A stretch of DNA of 64,000 bases, taken from the NCBI GenBank assembly GCA_004369085.1, contig ML210297.1, positions 1-64,000 of the forward strand. Reading direction: 5' to 3'. This DNA is from Coprinopsis marcescibilis (taxonomy: Eukaryota; Basidiomycota; Agaricomycetes; Agaricales; Psathyrellaceae). Positions 21,738-32,292 of this stretch are shown here, in pieces. Position 1 is the first letter of the stretch, and every line of letters starts with the position of its first letter. Under the pieces are notes generated by a model. The model was not told where the DNA came from, ran no database searches, and was given only the letters and a program-made list of their open reading frames with translations. Made by a program: the position numbers and the translations under genes.

Positions 21738-24169
21738 TCATGCCAATCGCGACATGTATTGTTGATAGAGATCATCAACAAAACCTTTGTCACTCTACGC
21801 AAAGCGATCAACATCACGCACGGAAAATGATAAAAAGAACAGACATACTCGAATGAGGTTCAAGACTTCACGGACGAAGTCGCTCTTCCCCATCTTCCCG
21901 TTAGATCTAGTGTTGGCGTCGACAGAACTAATAATACAGTTTTTGGTAAGATCTTTGTCTAGTGTGTGACTCTTGTTTGCGCCGTTCGGGAGCTTCTTGG
22001 CCTTCGCATTGGGTGTGTCATGCACGTGTCCGTTGGTGGACCCATTGACCACCACGCTGGGCTTTGTTACCGACGCCGGGGTAGCAGCCTCGATGAGAAC
22101 TCCCTTCAAAGAAGGTGTCTGGATCCGGACAGGCGGGGGTGAAATTGGAGGCGAAGGCGAGGCAGGCGGCGAAGCAAGCTGCTGGCGCCTCATTGCGGCC
22201 TGCGCAGTGTAGTTTACCATATATTCAGGGACATCCCAGGACTTCTCGAGCTCTGCTCTTTCCCTGGCGTCCCTCTCCATCCTAGACCCCTTCTTTCTCT
22301 TTGACTTCCCCTGGGCTTGCTTCGCGCTGGATTCTGGATGGGTGTGTCCGTTGACTTGTGGCAAAGGAGCAGCCTTCTTCTTCAAAAATGCCCTCGAGAG
22401 TGCATCAGGATCGCTGAGCAGACTCGTCTCTTCAAAATCGAGTTCCACAATGTCTGACTCCTCGTACGATTCCCCGTACTCCCCTTGGCTCAATGGATAT
22501 GGCCACAATTCCGAATCGGATTCAAATGGAACAAGTGGTCGGTTAGCCCTAGGTTTGGCGCTCCCCGAAGTGTGAGAGTTGGAACCCCGTACTGTCGAAA
22601 CAGATGATACGGTTTCGATGACCGAAGGCGGGGCAATCGGGCTCTTCAATCGCGAAATCGTAAATGCACGGGGAGTGACGTCGCCATTAATTCGGCCAAG
22701 CTTGTTCTTGTTCCCCAAATCCGGCACACCCAACAACCCCGTATTACCGACAGTAGATGCAGGTCGCGATTCCCCTGATAATTGGCCAAAGTGAGTGGGG
22801 GACATATTAGGATCACTGTCTTCCTCGTTATCGCCATCTCTGGAAGTATGGGAACGTGCTCCGACGCTGTTTGTTGTCGACGCCGCGGATGCTGAACGGG
22901 AGGGCGGGAGACCGAGTAGGGTAGATATCACGTCCTGGTTCAGAACTTGAGGAGTAGTGGATACCGTGGGGGTCGGTGAGTAGATCTTGGGCTCTGTAGG
23001 TTGTGGTACCTGCAGAGGCTTGGATCCACCAAGATTTGCAGAGGCGGCAGAGGCGAATAGCGTATCGAGCAATTTGATGCCTGTCGGTGCAGGAGCAGGT
23101 GTAATCGGAGCAGAATGGGGAACTTCAGGAGCTTTGAGTTTCGCAAACAAAGAGTCCACTGTGACGTTGTTGCCGTGCTGTCCCTCTGGTGGTGCAGAGT
23201 GTGGGGCCGACGATGGAATTAATTTAGCGAAGAGGCGTTCGACGTCTGATTCTGGGGGCTTATGGTCGCTTTCCGAGGATGATTCCTGAGATGCTTGGGA
23301 ATCCGATGCTTCTGAGCTGGTCACGTTCAGGGACGAGGCGGAGCGAGGTAGGGCATTGAGGCGATTTGGGGGTGGAGGGTGACCGGGTCCATAACGATAC
23401 TCTTCGGGATAGCGTTCGTTGCTCTTGATGTATGAATGCAGTCTAGATAATGACTTGTAAGAGCCCGAAAAATGGAAAAATAAAACACGAGCTGACCGTT
23501 TCATCACCTCGCTCAGGTGTTCTCGATTACCATTGGAATGCATCCAAAGACCCATCAACGAATGCTCGCCCTTCATCTCATGAGTGAGGGAGTCTACATC
23601 AGGCACGATGTACCTAGAATCGTACGGCCCAGGCAAAGGTTCGCCCTCTTCTAGCGACGCCTTGACACCTGCCAACCGGTCCTTGGTGAATGTGGAAAAG
23701 TGTCGGATAGCCAAGATTGGACCATGAGCACTGAGGAAGTCTTCTGGGTAGAGCCGAGCAATATGGTCGTGCATCCCTGTTCTATTGAGAATGTAGAACC
23801 CATACGGTGGGTATGTGCTCCTGCCACACGATTCGATGGTGAATATTCCATCCAGGAAAAGCACGCGAAAAGCGACCGAACTCACGATTCGAACAAGAAC
23901 ATGCTTCCTTCACAGCCAACCTTCTCCCACTTGGTGTTGCGGCATTCGTATACACAGATGTGGCTAAACTGGTCGAATATTGATACAATTGTTGGATCGC
24001 GTCTGCGTAGAACTTTGAGGTTGTGCTGATATCGTGTCTCTGGTGCCATTCCAAGACTGGGTGCATGCTGGGCTTCGGGAGCTTCATGAGGTACAACTGG
24101 TTCTACTTGTTTCTGGAGGTTGAATAGACTTGGATTTTTCGTTTTCGGTGTCCTGCGTGGAGGACCCAT
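21738..24169 (-). CDS. DCP1: mRNA-decapping enzyme regulatory subunit Dcp1
   Basis: Four exons in phase: 24169-23886, 23820-23497, 23442-21849 and a 57-nt last exon 21794-21738. The intron at 23443-23496 is a multiple of three and would otherwise read through as 18 extra residues. The N-terminus is the Dcp1 EVH1-like domain: YQHNLKVLRRRDPTIVSI, then KVGCEGSMFLFES joined to STYPPYGFYILNR. A long Ser/Pro-rich disordered region follows, as in other filamentous fungi. The C-terminus has DFVREVLNLIR joined to SDKGFVDDLYQQYMSRLA, the Dcp1 trimerisation helix; finding this small exon completes the gene. Dcp1 activates Dcp2 in 5'-cap removal in P-bodies. It shares a short divergent promoter with the gene to its right. 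Confidence 0.93.
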
Positions 24170-24556
24170 TGTGATGAGAGAGGGAGGAATATGATTCTGA
24201 ACAGGAAACCACAACTCAAAACCAACGAGCCACTGCCAATGGTCTTGTGCCGGAATTTGCCGGCGGATTGGTCTTGTTGTCCACTGTTACCTGGACCGCT
24301 CTCCGTCTCTACTGGCCTCATAGCCTCACAGCCCTCACAAAAGCTCAGTAAACCAACACAATCTGTTGTTTTCAATGGTACTTTGTGTTGCGAATTTTCG
24401 AAAAAACCTTGTTCTGTGGAGGGAAAAACACAACACGGCTATCAGATTGTCTTGGAAGCCGCTGCCAAACAACTATGCTGAGTCAGCATTTGAATTTCCA
24501 GCGAGGTCGCCCTCGACGACAGCGAACAAGCGCTCTGCCAGCAGTGTCGGTCCAAT
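24170..24556. promoter_or_regulatory. Bidirectional promoter region: DCP1 / small conserved gene
   Basis: 387 bases between divergent start codons. The ORFs crossing it do not match any family and run into the coding part of the right-hand gene out of frame. No specific element could be assigned. Confidence 0.35.
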
Positions 24557-25178
24557 ATGCGGCTGACCCAGACTCTTTTTCGCGCTCTTCAGCACCCAAT
24601 CCTGGACAGACATCTCCAGGATTCTGCAGCCATGAGTATGGGGGTCGCAATCGTACGTAAGGTCATGAGGGAACACGCGACGACGGAGAACGGGTTGCGG
24701 ACGAAGGATATCTACGAATTGGCCTTGAAGGAACCAGCACCTCAAGATTTCCAGACGGTTCTGCCCATATCCAACATTCCTACTCCTCCACCACACCCCG
24801 AACATCCTATTCGATCTAAAGTGTGCGCCAACAGTCTCATCCACGGCCCCGTGGTCAGCTAACATATTGCGCGCTAGGTTCTTGAAGGAGGTTCTCTCTC
24901 ACCTCGAAGGCTATAGGGACATCCGACTTGTCAGGGAAGTCAAGCCACGCGAAAACTCGACCGTGACCGATGCAGTCTTTCTGTGGAAACTTGTCGACAA
25001 GTCCCTTTTCCGCAAACCCCAGGAAATAAAACCACAGAAACCTACGCTGTCGAAGGCTATCGGCGGACATGACGATTGGTCACATCTGAACAAAAGACGG
25101 CAACGGGGGCGACGAGCCAAGATTCTTACTGCGCTGCGCGAATTCAAGGGGAAGCCAGTCGACCTTAGCCCAGTATAA
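24557..25178 (+). CDS. Small conserved hypothetical protein, possibly mitochondrial
   Basis: Two exons fit: 24557-24822 and 24878-25178, with a 55-nt intron (donor GTGCGC). The product is about 188 residues. It starts with a basic, amphipathic stretch (MRLTQTLFRALQHP), compatible with a mitochondrial targeting signal. The middle has NGLRTKDIYELALKE, then a PTPPPHPEHPIRS segment, then KEVLSHLEGYRDIRLVR; the end is very basic (HLNKRRQRGRRAKIL). I do not recognise the family. The basic, compact character would fit a mitochondrial ribosome-associated or RNA-binding protein, but this is only a guess. An alternative upstream start cannot be excluded. Confidence 0.6.
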
Positions 25179-25481
25179 TACAGGTTGGCAGTATATATAT
25201 TCTAGAGTGAGTGCTACGTTCTCTGTTTCCTTCGAACGTAAGGCTTACGCCTACCGCTACAGGACATTGATGCATTTCCATAATTCATTCCCTCATATCG
25301 AAAGGACACGCGCGCTACTTGTATTGCAATACTGTGATGGTTGGTAACACCGAGACCCGGACAACAACGGCGCACGGAACGGCAAGATACAGAGAGGCGC
25401 TAGCATCACCTTAAATGTCCAGTCATTCCTCAAGGCGTCATATAATTGGCATTTATTGTTGCTTCCGCTCAAGCCTCATCC
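25179..25481. other. Convergent intergenic region
   Basis: About 300 bases between the stop codons of the small conserved gene and F-box-1. The left edge of the tandem duplication falls at about 25463, some 20 bases from the F-box-1 stop. Nothing else seen. Confidence 0.4.
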
Positions 25482-26982
25482 TCAAATTAGCCCGTATTCT
25501 ACCCCTTCCTCTAACCAGAATTCTCAGCAACTCAGGCAGATAGCTTATACGACTAGTGACTCACCTTCTACAAGAAGATTCAGCTCCAGAAGCCCCCGTC
25601 CTTTCAAATTAGGCATTAGCTCCTCCGTCCGCCTCTGCATCTCATCCATTCTTTGAACCAGCCCTTCGGCCACCACTCCCGTCGTCAAATCAATTTTGAC
25701 CCGCCTCAGCATTGGGAACCTGACCTTGTCGCTGAGAATCTCGTCCAAAGTCGACCATTGTCTTGGCTGACACAACATATCAATGTCGTCCCCCTTGAAC
25801 GTATGCTCGCTCCTCCAGCCAAAACAAATACACCTGAAAACCAAATGCACATCCTCTATTACGTTCGCTGCAGGCATGCCGCGGAAGTTGTTGATGACAA
25901 TTTGAAGGATGTCTGGGGGGGCAACTAGTTCCTCCAGCGTCCTTAGTCCCCGAATGAACAACCTGCGCAAACTTGGGCACTTTGCAAAGTTAATAGTTTG
26001 CGTCTCTGTCGTCCAACTTTGTGCTGCGATACATTTAGCAGAAGAGCTGAACATCAGCGACCGGTTTATCCACTTGCTAAAAGATAGTATACTCACGGTC
26101 GTAAATCAAACAGCGGGTATCCAGAGCGAGTACTTCCAATGAATGGCATTCCGAGACAAGCTTCTCGAGCAACCTGTGCCCTGGGATAGCAGCAATACTG
26201 ACCTTCAGCTTCTTGACTGCTTTCAGATTAACAGCCCATGCTCTGCTGCTGCGATTTCCGTCCAAGAGGTAGTTGACCAATTCCTCGAATCGGTCGAAAT
26301 AGCCTTGGGGCTGCCCCGAGAAAGCAAGGGTTTCCAATTGAAGTCTTTGGCTATCTCCACCCGTATCTTCCATGATAGCTAGTTCGCCTTTGGATGCATC
26401 CGTATCGAAACCGCCCCGGGGGATATTGATGTCCAGTCGCTTTACGGAGCTGCCCCAGCAAAGGCTGAGAGCCGCCTGTAGCGGTAGACATGTGGTCTCG
26501 ATGTGAACAAGGCTGGGGGACTGTAGAATCCTGGTGATGACAGCCTTGGCCCTACAAGGAAGACTGTTCCACCAACCCCCTCTATATAGCAACGCGAAGT
26601 CTATGACGTACACGGAGAGCTTTTGAATGCTCTCAGTACGGATGAGATCGAAGGCTCTGGGGAAACCTTGGTCGTGGAGGAGCCGCACCCGCGCATCGTT
26701 GGCGAGGGCGTCCTTGCCCCAGTAACTAGAGTCCTCGATGTGAATGGATTTGAAGTAAGTACCGATGATTGGTGAAGCTTGCAGAAGATCGATAAGGTCT
26801 TGGAATGGACTGGCCCGTGAATGTTCTTGAACCTTCACGGTGAGGTGGGTAAATAGGAGCTCTTGACACCATTGCTGGAAGCTGGAAGAGACAAGAGACG
26901 CTGTTTTGAGTGTATGCTTGTCCGAGGCTAATTGCTGGATGATGCGGTGAATGAGTTCCTGTGGAATCGTCGAAAGAGACAT
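25482..26982 (-). CDS. F-box-like protein (F-box-1, tandem copy 1)
   Basis: Three exons: 26982-26097, 26023 to about 25557, and a short last exon ending at 25482 that encodes EEGVEYGLI. The intron 26024-26096 is set by phase; the nearer AG at 26047 would break the frame. The F-box-like N-terminus reads IPQELIHRIIQQLASDKHTL with SSFQQWCQELLF. The LRR-like body includes LLQASPIIGTYFKSIHIED, NFAKCPSLRRLFIRG and DEILSDKVRFPMLRRVKID. Likely an SCF substrate adaptor by family; target unknown. It differs from copies 2 and 3 over residues 90-140 and carries fewer shared bases, so it is the most diverged of the three. Confidence 0.82.
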
Positions 26983-27499
26983 GACAATAGTAGTTGGCTG
27001 GACGGTTTGAACTGTCGAAACGGAAAGTGTGATGAAGACAGATGTGGAGTCAAGGAATCCGTTGCAGGGTTGGGAGTTGACCGTCCGTTGGCCGTTGAAC
27101 CTCTCAACAGATCATGTGTCGGAGGGTTTTATCCTAGCGAGCATCCGCAGCTATGATGGTTAGTTTCAGATTATCATGGACTTTCCCAAGCTAGGCATTG
27201 ATGATTGGTATTGGTATTCATATTTATATGGTCGGACTCGGTGTACCCGTGGATCCAGAATACTCATAACGAGTAGATATAAAATGGCAGCCTAGGCTCC
27301 GGGTACACATCATCCCTGGATATCGCCGACTGAGTCCTGTTGTGGCGCGAGCGCCCAACAGCTGTCGGCACACTGGGTACCCTCAAATATTGGATCACAG
27401 ACGATGTCAAATCCAAATTTTAGTCACATCGGGGAGAGGGTGTTTGATGAGCCTAGATAATCGAAAGTTTTTGTGAAGTACATATATCTGCTTTAATAG
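26983..27499. other. Upstream region of F-box-1
   Basis: About 520 bases. The first 180 are closely shared with the region upstream of F-box-2 (start of the promoter), including a GTGTCGGAGGGTTTTATCC word. The right part matches sequence downstream of P450-B (32.15-32.30 kb), that is, P450 3' flank. No gene. Confidence 0.6.
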
Positions 27500-27679
27500 G
27501 CTGTTTACTCTTACGACTCCCATGATTGTAAGGTTAAAATTTAAAACGCGGCATATGCAATTACGGAGGTGGCAAAGATGTTCAAATCCAGAGGTATGTC
27601 GATTCCATTCCCTCAGGTTTAACTTGAAAGCGCAGAGGAGGGAAGTGACCAGAATATACATCACGTCATTACTCGTAAG
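27500..27679 (-). pseudogene. Truncated P450 3'-end remnant, unit 1
   Basis: On the minus strand this matches the end of P450-B: the ILVTSLLCAFKL segment, the I-D-I-P-like segment with a frame change, ATSVIA, the last intron region and the last exon (ending near TGGGAGTCGTAAGAGTAA). The match begins just after the haem-loop exon start and stops at the tandem junction near 27671-27679. There is no promoter, N-terminus or haem cysteine, so it is non-functional debris of the duplication. Confidence 0.75.
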
Positions 27680-27697
27680 TTCCGCTCAACCCTCACC

Positions 27698-29210
27698 TCA
27701 AATTGGCCCGTATTCTACCCCTTCCACTGACCAGAATTCTCAGCAACTCTGGCAGATCACTTATACGAGCAATAACTCACCCTCTACGAGAAGATTCAGC
27801 TCCAGAAGCCCCCGTCCTTTCAAATTAGGCATTAGCTCCTCTGTCCGCCTCCGCATTTCATCCAGTCCCTGAACCAGCCTTCCAGCCGCCACTCCAGCCG
27901 TCAAATCAATTTTGACCCGCCTCAGCATTGGGAACCTGACCTTGTCGCTGAGAATCTCGTCCAAAGTCGACCATGGTCTTGGCTGACACAACGTATCAAT
28001 GTGGTCCCCCTTGAAAGCAAGTTCCCTCCTCCCCCAGCCAACAAAAATACACCTGAAAAATAAATGCACATCCTCGATTACATTCGCTGCAGGCATGCCG
28101 CGCAAGTTGTTGATGACAATTTGAAGGATGTCTGGGCGGGCGACTCGTTCCTCCAGCGTCCTTGGCCCCCGAATGAACAACGTGCGCAAGCTTGGGCACT
28201 TTGCAAAGTTTATAGTTTGCATCTCTGTCGTCCAACTTTGTGCTGTGATACATTTAACAGAAGAGCTGAACATCAGTGACCTGCCTATCCACTTGCTAAA
28301 GGGCAGTAGTATACTCACGGTCGGAAAACGAACAATAGGTATCCATAGCGAGTACTTCCAATGAATGGCATTCCGAGACAAGCTTCTCGAACAATCTGTA
28401 CTCTTGGACAGCAGGAATACTGACCTTGAGTTTCTTTACTACTTTCAGATTAACAGCACATGCTCTGCTGCTGCGATTCCCGTCCAAAATGTAGTTGATC
28501 AATGTCTCGAGGCCTTCGAAATATCTTTCGGACTCCCCCGAGAAAGCAAGGGTTTCCAGTTGGAGTCTTCGGCTACCTCCACCCGTATCTTCCATGATGG
28601 CTAGTTCGTCTTTGGATGAAGCCATATCGAAACGGGGGGTATTGATGTCCAACCGCTTTACAGAGTTGCCCCAGCAAAGGCTGATAGCCACCTGTGGCGG
28701 TAGATATGTGGTCTCGATGTGAACGAGGCTGGGGGACTGTAGAATCCTGGCGATGACAGCCTTGGCCCTACGAGGAAGACTGCACCACCAACTGTATCCG
28801 CTGTTTAACATCGAAAAGTTTACGACGGCCAGGGAGAACTTTTGAGTGCTCTCAGTACGGATGAGATCGAAGGCTCTGGGGAAATTTTTGTCGTGGAGGA
28901 GCCACACCCATGGATCGTTGACGAGGGCGTCCTGCGTGTTGCGGTAAAGAGAGTCCTCGATCCGAATGGATTTGAAGCAAGCACCGATGGTTGGTGAAGC
29001 TTCCAGACGATCGATAATGTTTTGGAATGGACTACCCCTTGAAGGTTCTTGAGGCTTTAGGGTGAGGGTAAGATGGGCGAATAGGAGCTCTTGACACCAT
29101 TCCCGGAAGCTCGGAGAGACGAGAGACGCTGTTTTGAGCGTATGCTTGTCCGAGGCTAATTGCTGGATGATGCGTTGAATGAGTTCTTGTGGAATCGTCG
29201 AAAGAGACAT
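27698..29210 (-). CDS. F-box-like protein (F-box-2, tandem copy 2)
   Basis: Three exons: 29210-28319, 28242 to about 27773, and a short last exon ending at 27698 that encodes VEGVEYGPI. F-box-like start IPQELIQRIIQQLASDKHTL; body with CFKSIRIEDSLYRN, NFAKCPSLRTLFIRG and DEILSDKVRFPMLRRVKID. All splice phases hold and no internal stop was seen. Over about 300 bases of exon 1 (28495-28800) it is almost identical to copy 3. Exon 2 instead looks closer to copy 1, suggesting mosaic exchange. Its 3' UTR must run into the P450 remnant of unit 1. Confidence 0.82.
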
Positions 29211-29709
29211 GAGAATGATGGTTGGCTAGACGGTTTGAACTGTCGAAACGAAATGTGTGACGAAGACAGATGTGGAGTCAAGGGGTCCGTTGCAGGGTTG
29301 GGAGTTAACGTTGGACCGTTGAACATTTCAACAGATCATGTGTCGGAGGGTTTTATCCTAGCGAGCGTCCGCAGTTATGATGGTTGTTAGATATAAAGGG
29401 CTCCGGGTACACATCCTCCCTGGATATCGTCGACTAAGAATAACCGAGTCCTGTTGTGGCGCAAGACTGACATCACTGAAATGGCTGTTTAATTCTCGAG
29501 CTTTCCGAGCGTTAGCAACAAACGCGGTATTTCTTAACATGCACGTTTCATAATAAATAACTAGCATATATACATGAATTTCGAAAGCAAGACATATTTC
29601 CCAAACATTCACACCTTTATATGTACATTTCAATAGCTATTTAAATGTATCAAAATGCACTATAAATTACAGGGATGTTTTAAAAACCTACCACAAGTTT
29701 TTGAAAGGG
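29211..29709. other. Upstream region of F-box-2, left of the assembly gap
   Basis: Shared with the F-box-1 upstream region up to about 29463 (CCTGTTGTGGCGCAAG). It then diverges completely into AT-rich sequence that runs into the gap. The diverging part has no match elsewhere in the window and probably belongs to an insertion. Confidence 0.55.
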
Positions 29710-29889
29710 NNNNNNNNNNNNNNNNNNNNNNNNNNNNNNNNNNNNNNNNNNNNNNNNNNNNNNNNNNNNNNNNNNNNNNNNNNNNNNNNNNNNNNNNNNN
29801 NNNNNNNNNNNNNNNNNNNNNNNNNNNNNNNNNNNNNNNNNNNNNNNNNNNNNNNNNNNNNNNNNNNNNNNNNNNNNNNNNNNNNNNNN
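29710..29889. other. Assembly gap (180 N)
   Basis: A run of 180 undetermined bases inside tandem unit 2. Its true length may differ. It lies next to a hairpin-forming sequence and inside a repeated region, both of which hinder assembly. Confidence 0.99.
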
Positions 29890-29926
29890 CGTGGAAAACG
29901 AGGTAAGACGATAAGAAGCAAAATAG

Positions 29927-29965
29927 TCGGGATGCGCCTGAAAGAGATGTTTCGGCGCATCCCGA
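29927..29965. repeat. Perfect hairpin beside the gap, followed by CTAAT tandem repeats
   Basis: TCGGGATGCGCC at 29927-29938 is the exact reverse complement of 29954-29965. A second, overlapping palindrome uses AGATGTTTCGG (29945-29955) and CCGAAACATCT (29961-29971), so two hairpins compete. About ten bases later come several TCTAA/CTAAT repeats. A GC-rich hairpin shortly before CTAA followed by T is the pattern expected at a Helitron 3' end. The element's 5' end would lie in or left of the gap, so the identity is unproven. Confidence 0.6.
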
Positions 29966-30009
29966 AACATCTAATCTAATCTAATCTAAATGGCGTTGGC
30001 GCTGTAAGC

Positions 30010-30142
30010 AGGGCCATGCTTACATTTACTCTTTTACGGAGGTGGAAAAGATGTTTACATCCAAAGGTATGTTGATTCCTTCCTCCCTCGGGTTTAGCTT
30101 GAAAGCGCAGAGGAGAGAAGTGATCAGAATATACATCACGTC
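30010..30142 (-). pseudogene. Truncated P450 3'-end remnant, unit 2
   Basis: Matches the last large exon of P450-B on the minus strand (region encoding the VITSLL..FKLSPR.. segment), as in unit 1 but shorter. Its left part has been replaced by the hairpin-bearing insertion, and its right part ends at the junction near 30143 with F-box-3's 3' flank. Not functional. Confidence 0.7.
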
Positions 30143-30162
30143 AGTTCCGCTCAACCCTCACC

Positions 30163-31691
30163 TCAAATTGGCCCGTATTCTACCCCTTTTTCTAACCAGA
30201 ATTCTCAGTAACTCTGGCAGATCCCTTATATGACCACTCACCTTCTACGAGAAGATTCAGCTCCAGAAGCCCCTGTTCTTTCAAATTAGGCATTAGTTCC
30301 TCCGTCCGCCTCCGCATCTCATCCATTCCCTGAACCAACCTTCGAACCGCCACTCCCGCCGTCGAATCAATTTTGACCCGCTTCAGCATTGGGAATCTGA
30401 CCTTGTCGCTGAGGATCTCGTCCAAAGTCGACCATGGTCCTGGCTGACACCAAGTGTCAACGGCGTTCTCCTCGAAAGCAAGTTCCCTAATCCTCGAGCC
30501 AATCTGGACAAAGTTATACCTGAAAAATAAATGTACATCCTCTATCACGTTCGCTGCAAGCATGCCGCGCAAGCTGTTTATGACAATTTGAAGGATGTCT
30601 GGGGGGGCGGCCCGTCCCACCAGCGTCCTTGGTCCCCGAATGAACAACTTGCGCAAACCTGGGCACATTGGAAAGTTTATAGTTTGCATCTCTGCCGTCC
30701 AGCTTTGTACTACATGATACATTTAGCAGAAGAGCTGAACATCAGCGACCGCTTTATCCACTTGCTGAAAGGCAGTTTACTCACGGTCGAAAGCAAAGCA
30801 GCAGGTATCCAGAGCAAGCGCTTCCAATGAATGGCATTCCGAGGCAAGCTTCTCCAATGATCTGTACTCATGGATAGCAGAAATACTGACCTTCAGTTTC
30901 TTTACTGTCTTTAGATTAACAACACATGCTCTGCCGCTGCGATTCCCGTCCAAAATGTAGTTGATCAATGTCTCGAGGCCTTCGAAATATCTTTCGGACT
31001 CCCCCGAGAAAGCAAGGGTTTCCAGTTGGAGTCTTCGGCTACCTCCACCCGTATCTTCCATGATGGCTAGTTCGTCTTTGGATGAAGCCATATCGAAACG
31101 GGGGGTATTGATGTCCAACCGCTTTACAGAGTTGCCCCAGCAAAGGCTGATAGCCACCTGTGGCGGTAGATATGTGGTCTCGATGTGAACGAGGCTGGGG
31201 GACTGTAGAATCCTGGTGATGACAGCCTTGGCACTACGAGGAAGACTGCACCACCAACTGTATCCGCTGTTTAACGTTAAAACGTTTAACATCGAAAAGT
31301 TTACGACGGCCAGGGAGAACTTTTGAATGCTCTCAGTACGGATGAGATCGAAGGCTCTGGGAAAAATTTTGTCGTGGAGGAGCCACACCCATGGATCGTT
31401 GACGAGGGCGTCATGCGTGTTGCGGTAAAGAGAGTCCTCGATCCGAATGGATTTGAAGCAAGCACCGATGGTTGGTGAAGCTTCCAGACGATCGATAATG
31501 TCTTGAAATGGACTACCCCTTGAAGGTTCTTGAGGCGTTAGGGTGAGGGTGAGATGGGCGAATAGGAGCTCTTGACACCATTGCCGGAAGCTAGAAGAAA
31601 CAAGAGACGCTGTTTTGAGCGTATGCTTGTCCGAGGCTAATTGCTGGATGATGCGTTGAATGAGTTCTTGTGGAATCGGCGGGTGAGACAT
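30163..31691 (-). CDS. F-box-like protein (F-box-3, tandem copy 3)
   Basis: Three exons: 31691-30785, 30709 to about 30239, and a short last exon ending at 30163 that encodes EKGVEYGPI. F-box-like start IPQELIQRIIQQLASDKHTL with SSFRQWCQELLF. Compared with copy 2 it has a 15-base insertion (five residues, VLTLN) that looks like a local duplication of its flank. The intron 2 acceptor is CATGTAG where copies 1 and 2 have a CAG, but phase is kept. This copy sits next to intact P450-B and probably represents the ancestral F-box/P450 arrangement. Confidence 0.82.
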
Positions 31692-32292
31692 GACAAAGGT
31701 GGTTGGTTGGACTGTTGCCTGAGCGATGCGCAGTGGCGGCAGTATAGTGGCAACGGTTCAAATATATCAGGTTCGGAGTTGAAGCTTGAAGGTCAAAGGC
31801 ACATCATTGAGTTTCAATCTGCGATGGGTGTCAAAAAGGAAATTGTGGGGAAGATCGATGTGGGGCCAAGAGGCATGATGCAGGTTTTAACGTCGCACGT
31901 TGAACCAGCAGATCAAGCGTAGGAGGGATGAACGTATCCCAGAGCATAAATGCCTGTGATGGTTGTAGTATGTTTCATCGGACTATGTGCTCCGGGCTTC
32001 CAAAGTTGGCGTCTTAATGTGATGGAACTAGACATATCCCTGTATCACAACGACTCGGGTAATAATAGATACAAAATCAGTCCTCCGAGTGCATTACTCC
32101 TGAAAATGACACAAATGCTCGATTGAGCAAGTCTACTCGTACCACGGCATTGAGCGCCTAACAACTGTCGGTACAGTCCCTCAAATATTGGATCCCAAAC
32201 GATACAAGGCCAAGCTCTAGTCACATCGAGAAGAGGGCGTGCGATGGGCCTAAATAATCCTTGTGAAGTACATATTTCTGCTAATAGGCTGT
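31692..32292. other. Intergenic: F-box-3 promoter and P450-B 3' flank
   Basis: 600 bases. The right half (32.14-32.29 kb) matches the sequence next to the P450 remnant in unit 1. The left half, upstream of F-box-3, differs from the promoters of copies 1 and 2 beyond the first 30 bases, so copy 3 may be regulated differently. No gene. Confidence 0.5.

Noticed and set aside
23443..23496. Continuous DCP1 frame through this stretch as coding
   Set aside because: It has a GT donor and an AG acceptor, a length of 54 and an unusual Phe-rich translation; removing it joins VMKR to LHSYIKSN, as expected for Dcp1.
26047..26096. A 50-nt first intron in F-box-1 using the nearest AG
   Set aside because: It breaks the reading phase. 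The acceptor at 26024 keeps the frame and matches the equivalent sites in F-box-2, F-box-3 and F-box-A.
29971..29990. CTAAT repeats as a telomere-like array
   Set aside because: Only about four units, not the TTAGGG-type repeat used by basidiomycetes, and internal to the contig.
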